From Hyphomicrobiaceae bacterium (GTDB taxonomy: Bacteria > Pseudomonadota > Alphaproteobacteria > Rhizobiales > Hyphomicrobiaceae), in the NCBI GenBank assembly GCA_025359165.1, contig JANYHG010000050.1:1-55369 (forward strand): 55,369 bases of DNA, written 5' to 3'. Below, in pieces: positions 1-7,383 of the stretch (its first letter is position 1; the number at the start of each line of letters is the position of its first letter). The notes below the pieces were generated by a model. It was given only the letters and a program-made list of their open reading frames with translations. It was not told the origin of the DNA and made no database searches. The position numbers and the translations under genes were made by a program.

Positions 1-794
1 CCTGCGACCTGTGCCAGTTCCGCCGGCGTCAGGTCGCGAATAACCTGGCCATCGAATTTGCGCGTGGCCGCGAGCGCGACGTGATCGACAGCGAGGTTCA
101 GGCCCATGCCGATCGCGTCGGTGGCGACCAGGAAATCGACGTCGCCGTTCTGGAACAAGGCAACCTGGGCATTGCGCGTGCGCGGGCTCAAAGCGCCGAT
201 GACCACGGCGGCACCGCCGCGTTGCTGCCGGATGACTTCTGCCAACTGGTAAACGTCGGCGGCCGAGAATGCGACAATGGCCGAGCGCGGCGGCAGACGC
301 GTCAGTTTCTTCTCGCCGGCATAGGTCAATTTCGACAAGCGCGGACGGGAAATGAAATTGGCGCCTGGAATCAAGTCGGCAATGGCGTCACGCATGGTGC
401 CTGCGCCGAGCATCAACGTTTCCTGACGGCCGCGTGCGTTCAGAAGCCGGTCGGTGAAGACATGGCCGCGATCGGGATCGGCAGCGAGCTGAATCTCGTC
501 TATCGCGAGAAAATCGACATCCAGATCACGTGGCATCGCCTCGACGGTGCACACCCAATAGCGGGCGTTGTCCGGCTTTATCTTCTCTTCGCCTGTAATC
601 AGCGCGACGTTCGCGATGCCAGCCTTGGCCACCACGCGATCGTAGACTTCGCGCGCCAAAAGACGAAGCGGAAGACCGATCAGCCCGGTGTTGTGGCCCA
701 GCATCCGCTCGATGGCCAGATGCGTCTTGCCGGTATTCGTCGGACCGAGAACCGCAGTTACGTTGCGGATGCGGGCGGCTTTATCGAAGTTCAT
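1..794 (-). CDS. SUV3-like superfamily 2 ATP-dependent helicase, N-terminal part (cut by window edge)
   Basis: This is the first ~264 codons of a helicase whose C-terminus lies outside the window. The reverse-strand reading begins MNFDKAARIRNVTAVLGPTN. Walker A (GPTNTGKT) is near residue 17 and a DEIQ box (LAIDEIQLAADPDRG) near residue 105. Further on, the segment VDFLVATDAIGMGLNL is a typical motif V of the second RecA-like domain. These features match the alphaproteobacterial helicases related to mitochondrial SUV3, which unwind RNA or DNA with ATP. The DUF3108 gene lies 150 bp upstream on the same strand. In related genomes, as I recall, a DUF3108 gene also sits next to this helicase. The start is ATG at 794. 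The family call is firm, but the substrate is not known from sequence. Confidence 0.85.
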   Translation of the reverse strand, partial: MNFDKAARIRNVTAVLGPTNTGKTHLAIERMLGHNTGLIGLPLRLLAREVYDRVVAKAGIANVALITGEEKIKPDNARYWVCTVEAMPRDLDVDFLAIDEIQLAADPDRGHVFTDRLLNARGRQETLMLGAGTMRDAIADLIPGANFISRPRLSKLTYAGEKKLTRLPPRSAIVAFSAADVYQLAEVIRQQRGGAAVVIGALSPRTRNAQVALFQNGDVDFLVATDAIGMGLNLAVDHVALAATRKFDGQVIRDLTPAELAQVA

Positions 795-944
795 ATGATC
801 GTCTCAAACGCGGCCCCAGCTTGGGCGCCGGAGAGCCATCGCACCGAGGGGGGCGAAGATCAAGCCAGAGTCGTAAAAACAGTGGCCATCGAAGTTTTGA
901 ACGGCTCTCAACTGGCACGATGGCCAGTTCATCGCCAAGGCGGC

Positions 945-1796
945 TCAGGGAACAAGCGCGATCTGCTGCTGACCATTCGACACGACGTTGACACGTCGCG
1001 CCATAAGCGTCGCATTGCCGGCCATTGTGGGGATCGTAATGCTGTGCGGCACGAAAATGTTGGCGCTCGGCAGGGGCCGCAGAACAATTTCGATATCGTT
1101 GTTTTGCGCAAGATATTTCGTGCCGTCGTCGGGTTTGTAGCCAGCGATCGGGACGTATCGCACGCGGCACACGTAACCTGTGGCGGGCTGTCCGGACGGC
1201 CGCTGATCGTGAAGTTGGACCTGGTCTTTGGGAGAGAGTATCAGATCGAAGCACTGTATGCCGTCGTAGATCGGAATGCGACGGGTGCAAGGGTTGCCGG
1301 AAGAGCCCCGCGAAATCGCCAACACCGCTGTCAGAGGATCGAGAACGCCTTTGAGATGCTGCGCTTGGACAGGTACGACGCCTTCTTTGATCTTGGGCGG
1401 CGGGTTGTGAAGGACTTGCGTCACCGTATCGTCGGTGAAGCTCATCTGGGTGGAACCGGCCTTCGATTGCGCTTTGAATTCAAAACCGAATTTCGATGGC
1501 TTGGCCGTCTCGCCGGTCAGGTGGCCGGTCGTCTCGGTCGCGCCCGTCCAATGCAGCGCACCGAGCAGAAGCGACAGCTGCGCATTGCCGGTAAGTTTGT
1601 AGGAATGGCCATCGTGCGTGGAATTGAACTCGTAGGTTCCGACGTTCAAGCCATTGAAATTGACATCGTACGTGGCTTTGACGGTGCCTGGCCAAACATC
1701 TGCGGCTTTCGCAGGAGTGGCGGGCGACAGAAACGCCAGCCCGATCGACGAAATCAAACCGACGCGGGCGAGACGCGTACCAAAACCAAGCGGCAT
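945..1796 (-). CDS. DUF3108 domain protein, exported
   Basis: The product is about 283 residues. It has a signal peptide (hydrophobic stretch at about residues 10-25, ending in AKA|ADVWPG), so it is probably periplasmic or envelope-associated. The mature protein opens with a beta-rich region (VKATYDVNFNGLNVGTYEF) typical of the DUF3108 family, whose biochemical role is unknown. Two Cys pairs could form disulfides. I chose ATG 1796 because GGAAAGG sits 5 nt before it. An in-frame ATG 15 nt upstream would put that ribosome site inside the gene. It reads toward the helicase gene 150 bp downstream. A weak 7-bp hairpin at 910-929 lies after the stop. The family is recognised from the overall pattern and the function is unassigned. 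Confidence 0.75.
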   Translation of the reverse strand: MPLGFGTRLARVGLISSIGLAFLSPATPAKAADVWPGTVKATYDVNFNGLNVGTYEFNSTHDGHSYKLTGNAQLSLLLGALHWTGATETTGHLTGETAKPSKFGFEFKAQSKAGSTQMSFTDDTVTQVLHNPPPKIKEGVVPVQAQHLKGVLDPLTAVLAISRGSSGNPCTRRIPIYDGIQCFDLILSPKDQVQLHDQRPSGQPATGYVCRVRYVPIAGYKPDDGTKYLAQNNDIEIVLRPLPSANIFVPHSITIPTMAGNATLMARRVNVVSNGQQQIALVP

Positions 1797-2041
1797 CGGA
1801 TGCCTTTCCACTCAGAACAAAACTCGTTGCTATCGGCGGACACCCCATCCCACTGATCAAGCCGAGTAGGCGGGGTTTGCGTCGACAGTGTGTTGGAGAC
1901 TAGGCAACACTGGTAAACAAACATTTGCGATAACGGTCGAAATCGAACACAGCAGTCGCGGGCCTCGTCAGTATCGCGGGCCTGGATTAGAAGCGTCTGC
2001 AGCGATCCGATCGATCGGTGAATTTGGGGCAACCGCGTGCA

Positions 2042-2800
2042 ATGACTTCAATCATATCGGACGTAAGACCCGTTCCCGACACGATTACGATCTGCATCAC
2101 CAGCTGCGGACGTCTCGATCTGCTGGCGGAAACTTTGACGAGTTTTCGGGCACATAATCCTGGCGGTCGGTTGCTCATCTCGGAGGACTCGACCGACGCT
2201 GCAACCATCGCGGCCGTGACGGCTACCTATCCCGACGCAACGGTGCTTTCGGGTGCAGCACGGCTCGGCATCATGGGTTCGATCGATCGCCTCTATTCTC
2301 ACGTCACGACGCCGTACATCTTTCATCTTGAAGACGACTGGGCGTTCAGCGGCAGCGTCGATTGGGCAGCGGCGATCGCCATGCTGGAAAGCCGTGCCGA
2401 TGTTGCAAACGTCTGTGTCCGGGACATCGCCGAGATCAAGGAAAAATACCGCAATCGCTCGGATGCCGCAGACGTCGCCAGCCAGAAATTTCTTGTGATG
2501 CGGATCGATTCGCATCCGGAATATTATGCCTGGTCACCCAACCCCGGGCTGATCAGCCTGGCGACCTATCGCCGTTACGCGCCGTTCAACCGTGTGCAGC
2601 CGGATCAGATGTCGGGCATCATGAAGAAAGACGGTCTGAGACAGGCCTTCCTGCTCCCAGGCGTTGCCAGGCATATCGGTTACGGACGCAACGTCGTCGA
2701 CCCGACGATGCCCGCAAGACCTAAATCCAGACCACTCAAGTGGTTGCGCGCAATAAAGAAAAAGCTTTACTACGCGGGCCTCCGCAAGGAGCCGTTCTGA
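2042..2800 (+). CDS. GT-A fold glycosyltransferase-like protein
   Basis: The product is about 252 residues. The N-terminus (ITICITSCGRLDLLAETL) is a GT-A nucleotide-sugar-binding start, and HLEDDW near residue 98 is the DxD-type metal/nucleotide site, as in family 2 glycosyltransferases. A basic C-terminus (RPLKWLRAIKKKL) suggests membrane-surface attachment. Its stop overlaps the start of the next glycosyltransferase by one base (TGATG), so the two are translationally coupled and probably build the same surface glycan, such as LPS core or exopolysaccharide. The sugar and acceptor cannot be read from sequence. The start is uncertain: GTG at 2018 is also in frame, and neither start has a strong ribosome site. 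Confidence 0.7.
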   Translation: MTSIISDVRPVPDTITICITSCGRLDLLAETLTSFRAHNPGGRLLISEDSTDAATIAAVTATYPDATVLSGAARLGIMGSIDRLYSHVTTPYIFHLEDDWAFSGSVDWAAAIAMLESRADVANVCVRDIAEIKEKYRNRSDAADVASQKFLVMRIDSHPEYYAWSPNPGLISLATYRRYAPFNRVQPDQMSGIMKKDGLRQAFLLPGVARHIGYGRNVVDPTMPARPKSRPLKWLRAIKKKLYYAGLRKEPF

Positions 2801-3582
2801 TGGCGAGCGCCTCCGAGTTGCCGCTTTCGGTGCTGATCCGGACCCTCAACGAAGCCGATCGAATCGGTAAGACGATCGCGTCGGTCGCATCACTGAATGC
2901 GGAGATCGTGGTCATCGACGCCGGCTCGAAAGATGCGACCGTTGCGATAGCGAAAGGGTTGGGGGCCACAGTGCACACCAATCCATGGCCCGGATTCGGG
3001 CCGCAGCGGCGGTATGGTGAGGACAAGTGCACCCGCCGCTTCGTGCTCTCGTTGGATGCCGACGAGATCATCACGACAGAGCTTGCTGCGGAAATCCGGG
3101 CAGCGTTGTCAGCGCAAGACCCAGCGCGCCTGTTCATCGTCAGGAAAGCGTGGATACACCCCCATCACGCGACGCCGGGCCGTTGGCCATTTTGCCACGA
3201 GCAGGTGCTGATCTATGATCGGAGCATCGCGCGAACGGGGCCCAACCCCAATTGGGACAAATTGGAAATCGACGTTCCCGACCGGCCCGTTCTCCTTAAA
3301 AATCCGTTGTGGCACTATAGCTTGCGTGATTGGCATCATGCGGTCGCGAAGTTCAACTTTACCTCCAAGTTGGCGGCAGACACGCAAAAGTCCCGCTCGC
3401 GGCTCGGGCTGGTCCTGCGATTGCCGTTCGAGTTTCCGATCAACTTTCTCAAAGCTTACTTTGTACGTCGCTATTTCCTGTCCGGCGCTGACGGCTTCAT
3501 CATGGCAACCATTTTCGGGTTTGGTCGCTTCTTGCGAATTGCCATGATGTTGGAGCGACGCGACTATCGAGATCCCAAGTGA
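2800..3582 (+). CDS. Family 2 glycosyltransferase, WaaE/KdtX-like
   Basis: The product is 260 residues. A family 2 glycosyltransferase core is visible: SVLIRTLNEADRI at the N-terminus, VVIDAGSKDAT near residue 37, and LSLDADEII near residue 82 as the DxD metal site. The short length and the C-terminal hydrophobic and basic segment resemble the LPS core glucosyltransferases WaaE/KdtX. The start is ATG 2800, which shares its A with the TGA of the preceding gene. AAGGAG at 2786-2791 lies inside the preceding gene and gives a strong ribosome site. Known family members transfer a sugar from a nucleotide donor onto the inner core of LPS at the cytoplasmic face. That specific role here is inferred. 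Confidence 0.82.
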   Translation: MASASELPLSVLIRTLNEADRIGKTIASVASLNAEIVVIDAGSKDATVAIAKGLGATVHTNPWPGFGPQRRYGEDKCTRRFVLSLDADEIITTELAAEIRAALSAQDPARLFIVRKAWIHPHHATPGRWPFCHEQVLIYDRSIARTGPNPNWDKLEIDVPDRPVLLKNPLWHYSLRDWHHAVAKFNFTSKLAADTQKSRSRLGLVLRLPFEFPINFLKAYFVRRYFLSGADGFIMATIFGFGRFLRIAMMLERRDYRDPK

Positions 3583-3767
3583 CGCATGTGCGCCCAGCCG
3601 TAACCGACTTCGATACCGGAACTTCGGACGAGGCGTCATAAATCTGGGCCAATAAAGCTGTAGGCGTGAGATTCTGGACCGGCTATAGAGAGGTTCGGTC
3701 GTGCGCAGAGGGGGCCTGCGCCGTAGCTTCACCGGCTCTCGCGAATTACGGAATAAGGTCTATCGCA

Positions 3768-4211
3768 ATGGCTGTGCAAACTCATATCCATCCCGTCAAA
3801 CGACTCGAAGCGTTCATGAGTATCGGGCTCGCTATTTTTCTCGCCGTCGCTGGTGGCATCTTCTTCTTCAAATTCAGCGCGTGGGAACCGGGCGAGGGTA
3901 ACTCCAAGATCTGGTACTATCTGCTGGCCTGGATCGTGCTCGGATATCTTGCGGCACAATTGATCGCGCTGCTTTCGACTGCGATCGATTCGCGGAGCAT
4001 CGGTTTCGGCGATACGCTGTGTTCGATCTTGCCGGCCATCGTCGGTGCCATCGTCGGCGTGGAAGCGCTGCAGGGGATCATCAAACTGTCGACGTTCTCA
4101 CAGAACGCGCTGTTGTTGATGATCTGCACAAGCTCGCTCGAGGCCCTGATCACCCTCTGGGTGCGGTTCACCGTCAACCGCAAGACGATCGGTTTCGACA
4201 CTGGAAGCTAA
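3768..4211 (+). CDS. Four-helix integral membrane protein, unknown
   Basis: The product is 147 residues. Four hydrophobic segments are visible at about residues 17-34, 50-70, 84-104 and 112-131, joined by short loops. I do not recognise the family. No catalytic motif stands out. The start at ATG 3768 follows a weak AAGG. A longer frame from 3666 would add 34 residues of unlike composition and is less likely. A convincing hairpin terminator follows at 4243, so it is either the last gene of the glycosyltransferase run or a single unit. The 185-bp gap before it could hold its own promoter. Confidence 0.65.
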   Translation: MAVQTHIHPVKRLEAFMSIGLAIFLAVAGGIFFFKFSAWEPGEGNSKIWYYLLAWIVLGYLAAQLIALLSTAIDSRSIGFGDTLCSILPAIVGAIVGVEALQGIIKLSTFSQNALLLMICTSSLEALITLWVRFTVNRKTIGFDTGS

Positions 4212-4242
4212 ACTTCCTTGTGACTGTTCGGTATTCAACAAG

Positions 4243-4278
4243 AGGCCATCCGTTCGCAGCGGGTGGCCTTTCCGTTTC
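4243..4278 (+). terminator. Intrinsic terminator after the membrane-protein gene
   Basis: AGGCCATCCG (4243-4252) pairs with CGGGTGGCCT (4260-4269) with one G-T pair and a 7-base loop, followed by TTCCGTTT. It lies between convergent genes and ends at the stop codon of ppsR, so it may serve both strands. Confidence 0.7.
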
Positions 4279-5155
4279 AGCCGTCTTCGGACGCCGGAAG
4301 GCCATTCGCCGTTGCGCCGTCCCGCGTTGCGGTCGCATCCTTGTCGCTCAGCATCTTGATGATGGTGGCTGCGGTTTCTTCGATCGAGCGACGCGTCACG
4401 TCGATCAGGGGCCAGCCGTGCTTGTGAAAGAGGCGGCGCGAGTAAGCAATTTCGTTGGCGATCTGGCTGCGATCGACGTAGTCGCCGAGTTCGCGGTCCG
4501 CCAACAGTTGCACGCGGTTGCGCCGGATCTCTGCGATGCGTTCGGCACTGGCGACGAGGCCGACGACAAATGCGCTGTGCGGCTCGGTCAGGGCCTTCGG
4601 GATTTCGATGCCGGGCACCAGCGGCAGGTTCGTGGTCTTGAAGCCTTTCTGCGCCAGATAAATGCTGGTCGGCGTTTTAGACGTTCTGGAAATCCCAAGC
4701 AGTACAATGTCCGCCTGATTGAGGTCGGCGGGCAGGCGGCCGTCGTCGTGATGCATGGTGAAATTGAGCGCATCGATACGACGGAAATAATCTGCGTCGA
4801 CGACATGCTGTCCAGCGACGATCGGCGTCTGCGGCGCACCCAGGTAGGATTCGAAAATCTGCATGATCGGCATCAGCACGTGCAGGCTGGGCACTTTGAC
4901 ATGCCGGCAGTGGCGCTCGATCTCGGCGATGAGTTCCGCGTTGACGATCGTATAGAGCACGATGCCTGGGGCCTGCTCGATCTCGGTCAGTACGCGGGCG
5001 AGTTGCCGGCGGGTCCGGATCAGCGGATGGACGTGCTCGATCGGCCGCATGTTGGCATACTGAACGGCCGCCGCCTTGGCGATCGTCGTCAGGGTTTCGC
5101 CCGTCGAGTCCGAGATAAGGTGCAGATGGAAGTAGCTCGGGAGGGTGTTGGTCAT
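4277..5155 (-). CDS. ppsR: Pyruvate, phosphate dikinase / PEP synthase regulatory protein (DUF299)
   Basis: The product is 292 residues, the usual family size. It carries the P-loop-like motif GISRTSKTPTS near residue 153 and the family N-terminus FHLHLISDSTGETL. Members are bifunctional kinase/pyrophosphorylases. They inactivate pyruvate phosphate dikinase or PEP synthase by ADP-dependent threonine phosphorylation and reverse it with phosphate. Whether the target here is PPDK or PPS cannot be told from this window. The start is ATG 5155. A longer frame to 5290 would run through the origin-like gap and is not family sequence. This is the homologue of RP001, the gene that borders the origin opposite hemE in Caulobacter and Rickettsia. 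The upstream base pairs hold a DnaA-box-like sequence. Confidence 0.93.
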   Translation of the reverse strand: MTNTLPSYFHLHLISDSTGETLTTIAKAAAVQYANMRPIEHVHPLIRTRRQLARVLTEIEQAPGIVLYTIVNAELIAEIERHCRHVKVPSLHVLMPIMQIFESYLGAPQTPIVAGQHVVDADYFRRIDALNFTMHHDDGRLPADLNQADIVLLGISRTSKTPTSIYLAQKGFKTTNLPLVPGIEIPKALTEPHSAFVVGLVASAERIAEIRRNRVQLLADRELGDYVDRSQIANEIAYSRRLFHKHGWPLIDVTRRSIEETAATIIKMLSDKDATATRDGATANGLPASEDG

Positions 5156-5156
5156 C

Positions 5157-5165
5157 TGTGGACAA
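5157..5165 (-). promoter_or_regulatory. DnaA-box-like site
   Basis: The reverse strand reads TTGTCCACA, one mismatch from TTATCCACA. It lies 1 bp upstream of the ppsR start, at the edge of the candidate origin. Confidence 0.5.
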
Positions 5166-5224
5166 AAACCTGAGTTATGCAGCGAGGCAGGCCGAAGTTG
5201 GTCTTTGCGGGGTTTGCTGTGCGG

Positions 5225-5233
5225 TTGTCCACA
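5225..5233 (+). promoter_or_regulatory. DnaA-box-like site
   Basis: The plus strand reads TTGTCCACA, the same 9-mer as the site at 5157-5165 in opposite orientation and 60 bp away. A half-like TTGTCC follows at 5237. Confidence 0.5.
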
Positions 5234-5510
5234 AAGTTGTCCCCGTCGAGGCTCGTTGGGACAGAGATGCGGGGCGATTGTGGATCGCATGATGTTTGAT
5301 GCGATGTCCTGATGTTGTCCACCTGATATGCAGATGATCGCTTATCGCGGATCGACGGCAAGCCTTTGACTCGATACCGGCTTTCTCGCATAGGCAGGAG
5401 ACGTGGCGTGAATCGCAGATCTTGTGTCGGTAGCGTGCGGGTGCCGCTGGGCTGTGGATGGGCTGGGGGCCGATGACGAATCCCCGCAATCCACGGCCTA
5501 AGAGTCATAG

Positions 5511-5550
5511 AAGTAAGATTCAAAAAATCTGTCTTATTTAAAGAAAAAGA
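5511..5550. other. AT-rich candidate DNA-unwinding element
   Basis: Only 8 of 40 bases are G or C, against a strongly GC-rich background. It contains A-runs and T-A steps (CAAAAAATCT, TTATTTAAAG). It lies just before the hemE start, so it could instead be an AT-rich hemE promoter. The two roles are not exclusive. Confidence 0.5.
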
Positions 5551-5559
5551 CGAAACGTG

Positions 5560-6630
5560 ATGCCAGCGACGAAGACCACTCTCAAGCCGAAGCGAGCACG
5601 TCGATTGCTTTCGGTGTTCGATGGAGAAGCGCTGTCGCCGCCACCGGTCTGGCTGATGCGGCAAGCTGGACGCTATCTGCCGGAGTACCGGGCGACGCGG
5701 GCGAAGGCGGGTGGCTTTCTCGATCTATGTTATAATCCTGCGATGGCTGCCGAGGTGACCCTGCAGCCGATCCGGCGCTTTGGCTTCGACGCGGCGATCC
5801 TGTTTTCGGATATTCTGGTGGTGCCGGATGCGCTCGGCCAGAAAGTCTCGTTTGTCGAGGGTGAGGGTCCCAGGCTCGTTCCGTTGGCCGATGGCATCGC
5901 AATCGCGAAGCTGTCGCTCGCCGGTGCCGACAAGATCTTTGCGACGGTGGCCGAGACGGTGCAGCGGTTGCGGCAAGACTTGCCTGCCGAAACAGCGTTG
6001 ATCGGCTTCTGTGGTGCTCCCTGGACTGTGGCGACCTATATGATCGGCGGGCAGGGCTCGAGTGATCAGGCGGCTGCCCGGGGCATGGCCTATCGCGATC
6101 CGGCGGCATTTCAGGCGCTGATGGACGTGTTGGTCGCGGCGTCGGTCACGTATCTTGACGGCCAAGTGCGTGCCGGAGCGGATCTACTGCAGATTTTCGA
6201 CAGTTGGGCCGGGAGCTTGCCGGAGGATCAGTTCGATCGCTGGGTGATTGCGCCGACCAAGGCACTGGTCGCGGAGATGAAGCGGCGGCATCCCGACGTG
6301 CCGATCATTGGTTTTCCCCGGGGGGCGGGTGTGCACGGGGTCCGCTTTGCCCGCGAAACCGGCGTAGATGCCGTCGGGTGCGATACGGCGATGCCGCTCA
6401 GCCAGATCCGCTCGTCCCTATCGGGCAAGACTGTGGTTCAGGGCAATCTCGACCCGCTGTTGCTGGTTGCGGGTGGTGAGCGCATGCGTACGCAAGTCCG
6501 CCGAATCGTCGAAACATTGGGTGTGAACCCGTTCATCTTCAATCTCGGGCACGGGATTGTACCGCATACGCCGCCGGAGCATGTCGCCGCACTCGTCGAG
6601 ATGGTGCGCGACAAGTCGCTGCTGGGTTGA
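5560..6630 (+). CDS. hemE: Uroporphyrinogen decarboxylase
   Basis: The product is 356 residues. HemE removes the four acetate carboxyls of uroporphyrinogen III to give coproporphyrinogen III in cytosolic haem synthesis, without a cofactor. The signature PVWLMRQAGRYLPEYR near residue 30 holds the conserved Arg residues that bind the substrate carboxylates. ILFSDILVVPDALG near residue 80 carries the catalytic Asp. IGFCGAPWTVATYM and the C-terminal NLGHGIVPHTPPEHV are also family signatures. The start is ATG 5560, with an in-frame GTG directly before it. hemJ follows 34 bp on, so both genes serve the same pathway. Its upstream gap is the candidate origin, as in other alphaproteobacteria. Confidence 0.97.
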   Translation: MPATKTTLKPKRARRLLSVFDGEALSPPPVWLMRQAGRYLPEYRATRAKAGGFLDLCYNPAMAAEVTLQPIRRFGFDAAILFSDILVVPDALGQKVSFVEGEGPRLVPLADGIAIAKLSLAGADKIFATVAETVQRLRQDLPAETALIGFCGAPWTVATYMIGGQGSSDQAAARGMAYRDPAAFQALMDVLVAASVTYLDGQVRAGADLLQIFDSWAGSLPEDQFDRWVIAPTKALVAEMKRRHPDVPIIGFPRGAGVHGVRFARETGVDAVGCDTAMPLSQIRSSLSGKTVVQGNLDPLLLVAGGERMRTQVRRIVETLGVNPFIFNLGHGIVPHTPPEHVAALVEMVRDKSLLG

Positions 6631-6664
6631 GTTTCGGTGAAATGGGTCGCGGGATATCTGTCGC

Positions 6665-7090
6665 ATGGGCGTGCTGTGGCTAAAAGCGTTGCATATCATC
6701 GCCGTCATCTCGTGGATGGCGGGTTTGCTCTATCTGCCGCGGCTGTTCGTCTATCACGCGGATACGCCCAGGGGATCGGAGCAGAGCGCGACGTTCAAAG
6801 TGATGGAATATCGGTTGTACCGGTTCATCATGACACCCGCGATGATCGTGACCTGGATCACGGGGCCCGTGTTGCTGATGCAGATGGGATATCACCGCGA
6901 TGGTTGGGCAATAACGAAGGTGGCCTTGGTTGTGGCGCTGTCGGCCGTACATGGCGCGATGGGTGGGTGGATCAAATCCTTCGCCGACGATGTCAACCAG
7001 CGGCCGGCAATATTTTACCGGTACATGAACGAGGTACCGACCCTGCTGATGGTGCTGATCGTAATTCTTGTCGTCGTGAAGCCGTTTTAA
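6665..7090 (+). CDS. hemJ: Protoporphyrinogen IX oxidase HemJ
   Basis: The product is 141 residues with four predicted membrane helices. It matches the HemJ family (formerly UPF0093), which oxidises protoporphyrinogen IX to protoporphyrin IX in the inner membrane of bacteria that lack HemG and HemY. The conserved His at residue 10 (LKALHIIAVISW) is the known haem-ligand or catalytic position, and the family segment YRFIMTPAMI is present. It lies 34 bp after hemE in the same direction, which supports a haem role. A 293-bp leader then separates it from rho. Confidence 0.92.
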   Translation: MGVLWLKALHIIAVISWMAGLLYLPRLFVYHADTPRGSEQSATFKVMEYRLYRFIMTPAMIVTWITGPVLLMQMGYHRDGWAITKVALVVALSAVHGAMGGWIKSFADDVNQRPAIFYRYMNEVPTLLMVLIVILVVVKPF

Positions 7091-7383
7091 GTTGCCGTGC
7101 GCCTTAACTCTGGCTTGTTGTGTCGCAGGTGTAACCAGAAAACACCGCTCCGAACGGTTTTTTTCTTTGTTTTGTCGTCGGTGTCTGTTACACATGAGTT
7201 GATATCGGATAGGCGACAGGCCGCCGGTTGACGTCGAGCCGCGGCCCAAGCGGCGATGACCTCGGAGTGCTCTTGCTCCGTTTTGGTCGCGACAGAGCTC
7301 ACCTCCCCATACTTTGGTTATGCCGGTTCCACCCTGTCTCCCGCCCTCGGACCGCGCACGCCTTATTCATTCGGAAATATGCC
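7091..7383 (+). other. rho upstream leader, non-coding
   Basis: This is a 293-bp stretch between hemJ and the rho start with no convincing gene. It holds a T-rich tract near 7158-7176 preceded by a weak inverted repeat (ACCG/CGGT). Long rho leaders that mediate Rho autoregulation are known in other bacteria. Whether this one acts so is inference. An open frame running into rho from 7228 lacks family similarity upstream of 7384. Confidence 0.4.

Larger units (their letters stand above)
5156..5559. other. Candidate chromosomal replication origin (oriC)
   Basis: This is a 404-bp non-coding gap between divergent ppsR and hemE, the position of the origin in Caulobacter and Rickettsia. It contains DnaA-box-like 9-mers: TTGTCCACA at 5225-5233 and, inverted, at 5157-5165 (one mismatch each to TTATCCACA). 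Weaker ones with two mismatches lie at 5279-5287, 5315-5323 and 5453-5461. Five GANTC sites fall in 5368-5521, and a 40-bp segment of 20% GC (5511-5550) could unwind. The nearby parS sites and parAB agree with an origin location. No perfect TTATCCACA and no TTAA-N7-TTAA CtrA site was seen. The origin call is an inference from synteny plus motifs. Confidence 0.72.

Noticed and set aside
910-929. AACTGGC/GCCAGTT hairpin after the DUF3108 gene as a terminator
   Set aside because: The stem is short and no T-run follows on the minus strand. Kept only as a remark.
81-1856. 591-codon open frame on the plus strand
   Set aside because: It lies opposite two genes with clear family features, a helicase with Walker A and DUF3108 with a signal peptide. 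Its own protein shows no domain and has the odd composition of a GC-rich shadow.
4019-5173. 384-codon open frame on the plus strand
   Set aside because: It is antisense to ppsR and overlaps the membrane-protein gene out of frame. No family match.
5156-5559. CtrA binding sites in the origin gap
   Set aside because: Only single TTAA-like half-sites were seen. No TTAA-N7-TTAA pair is present.
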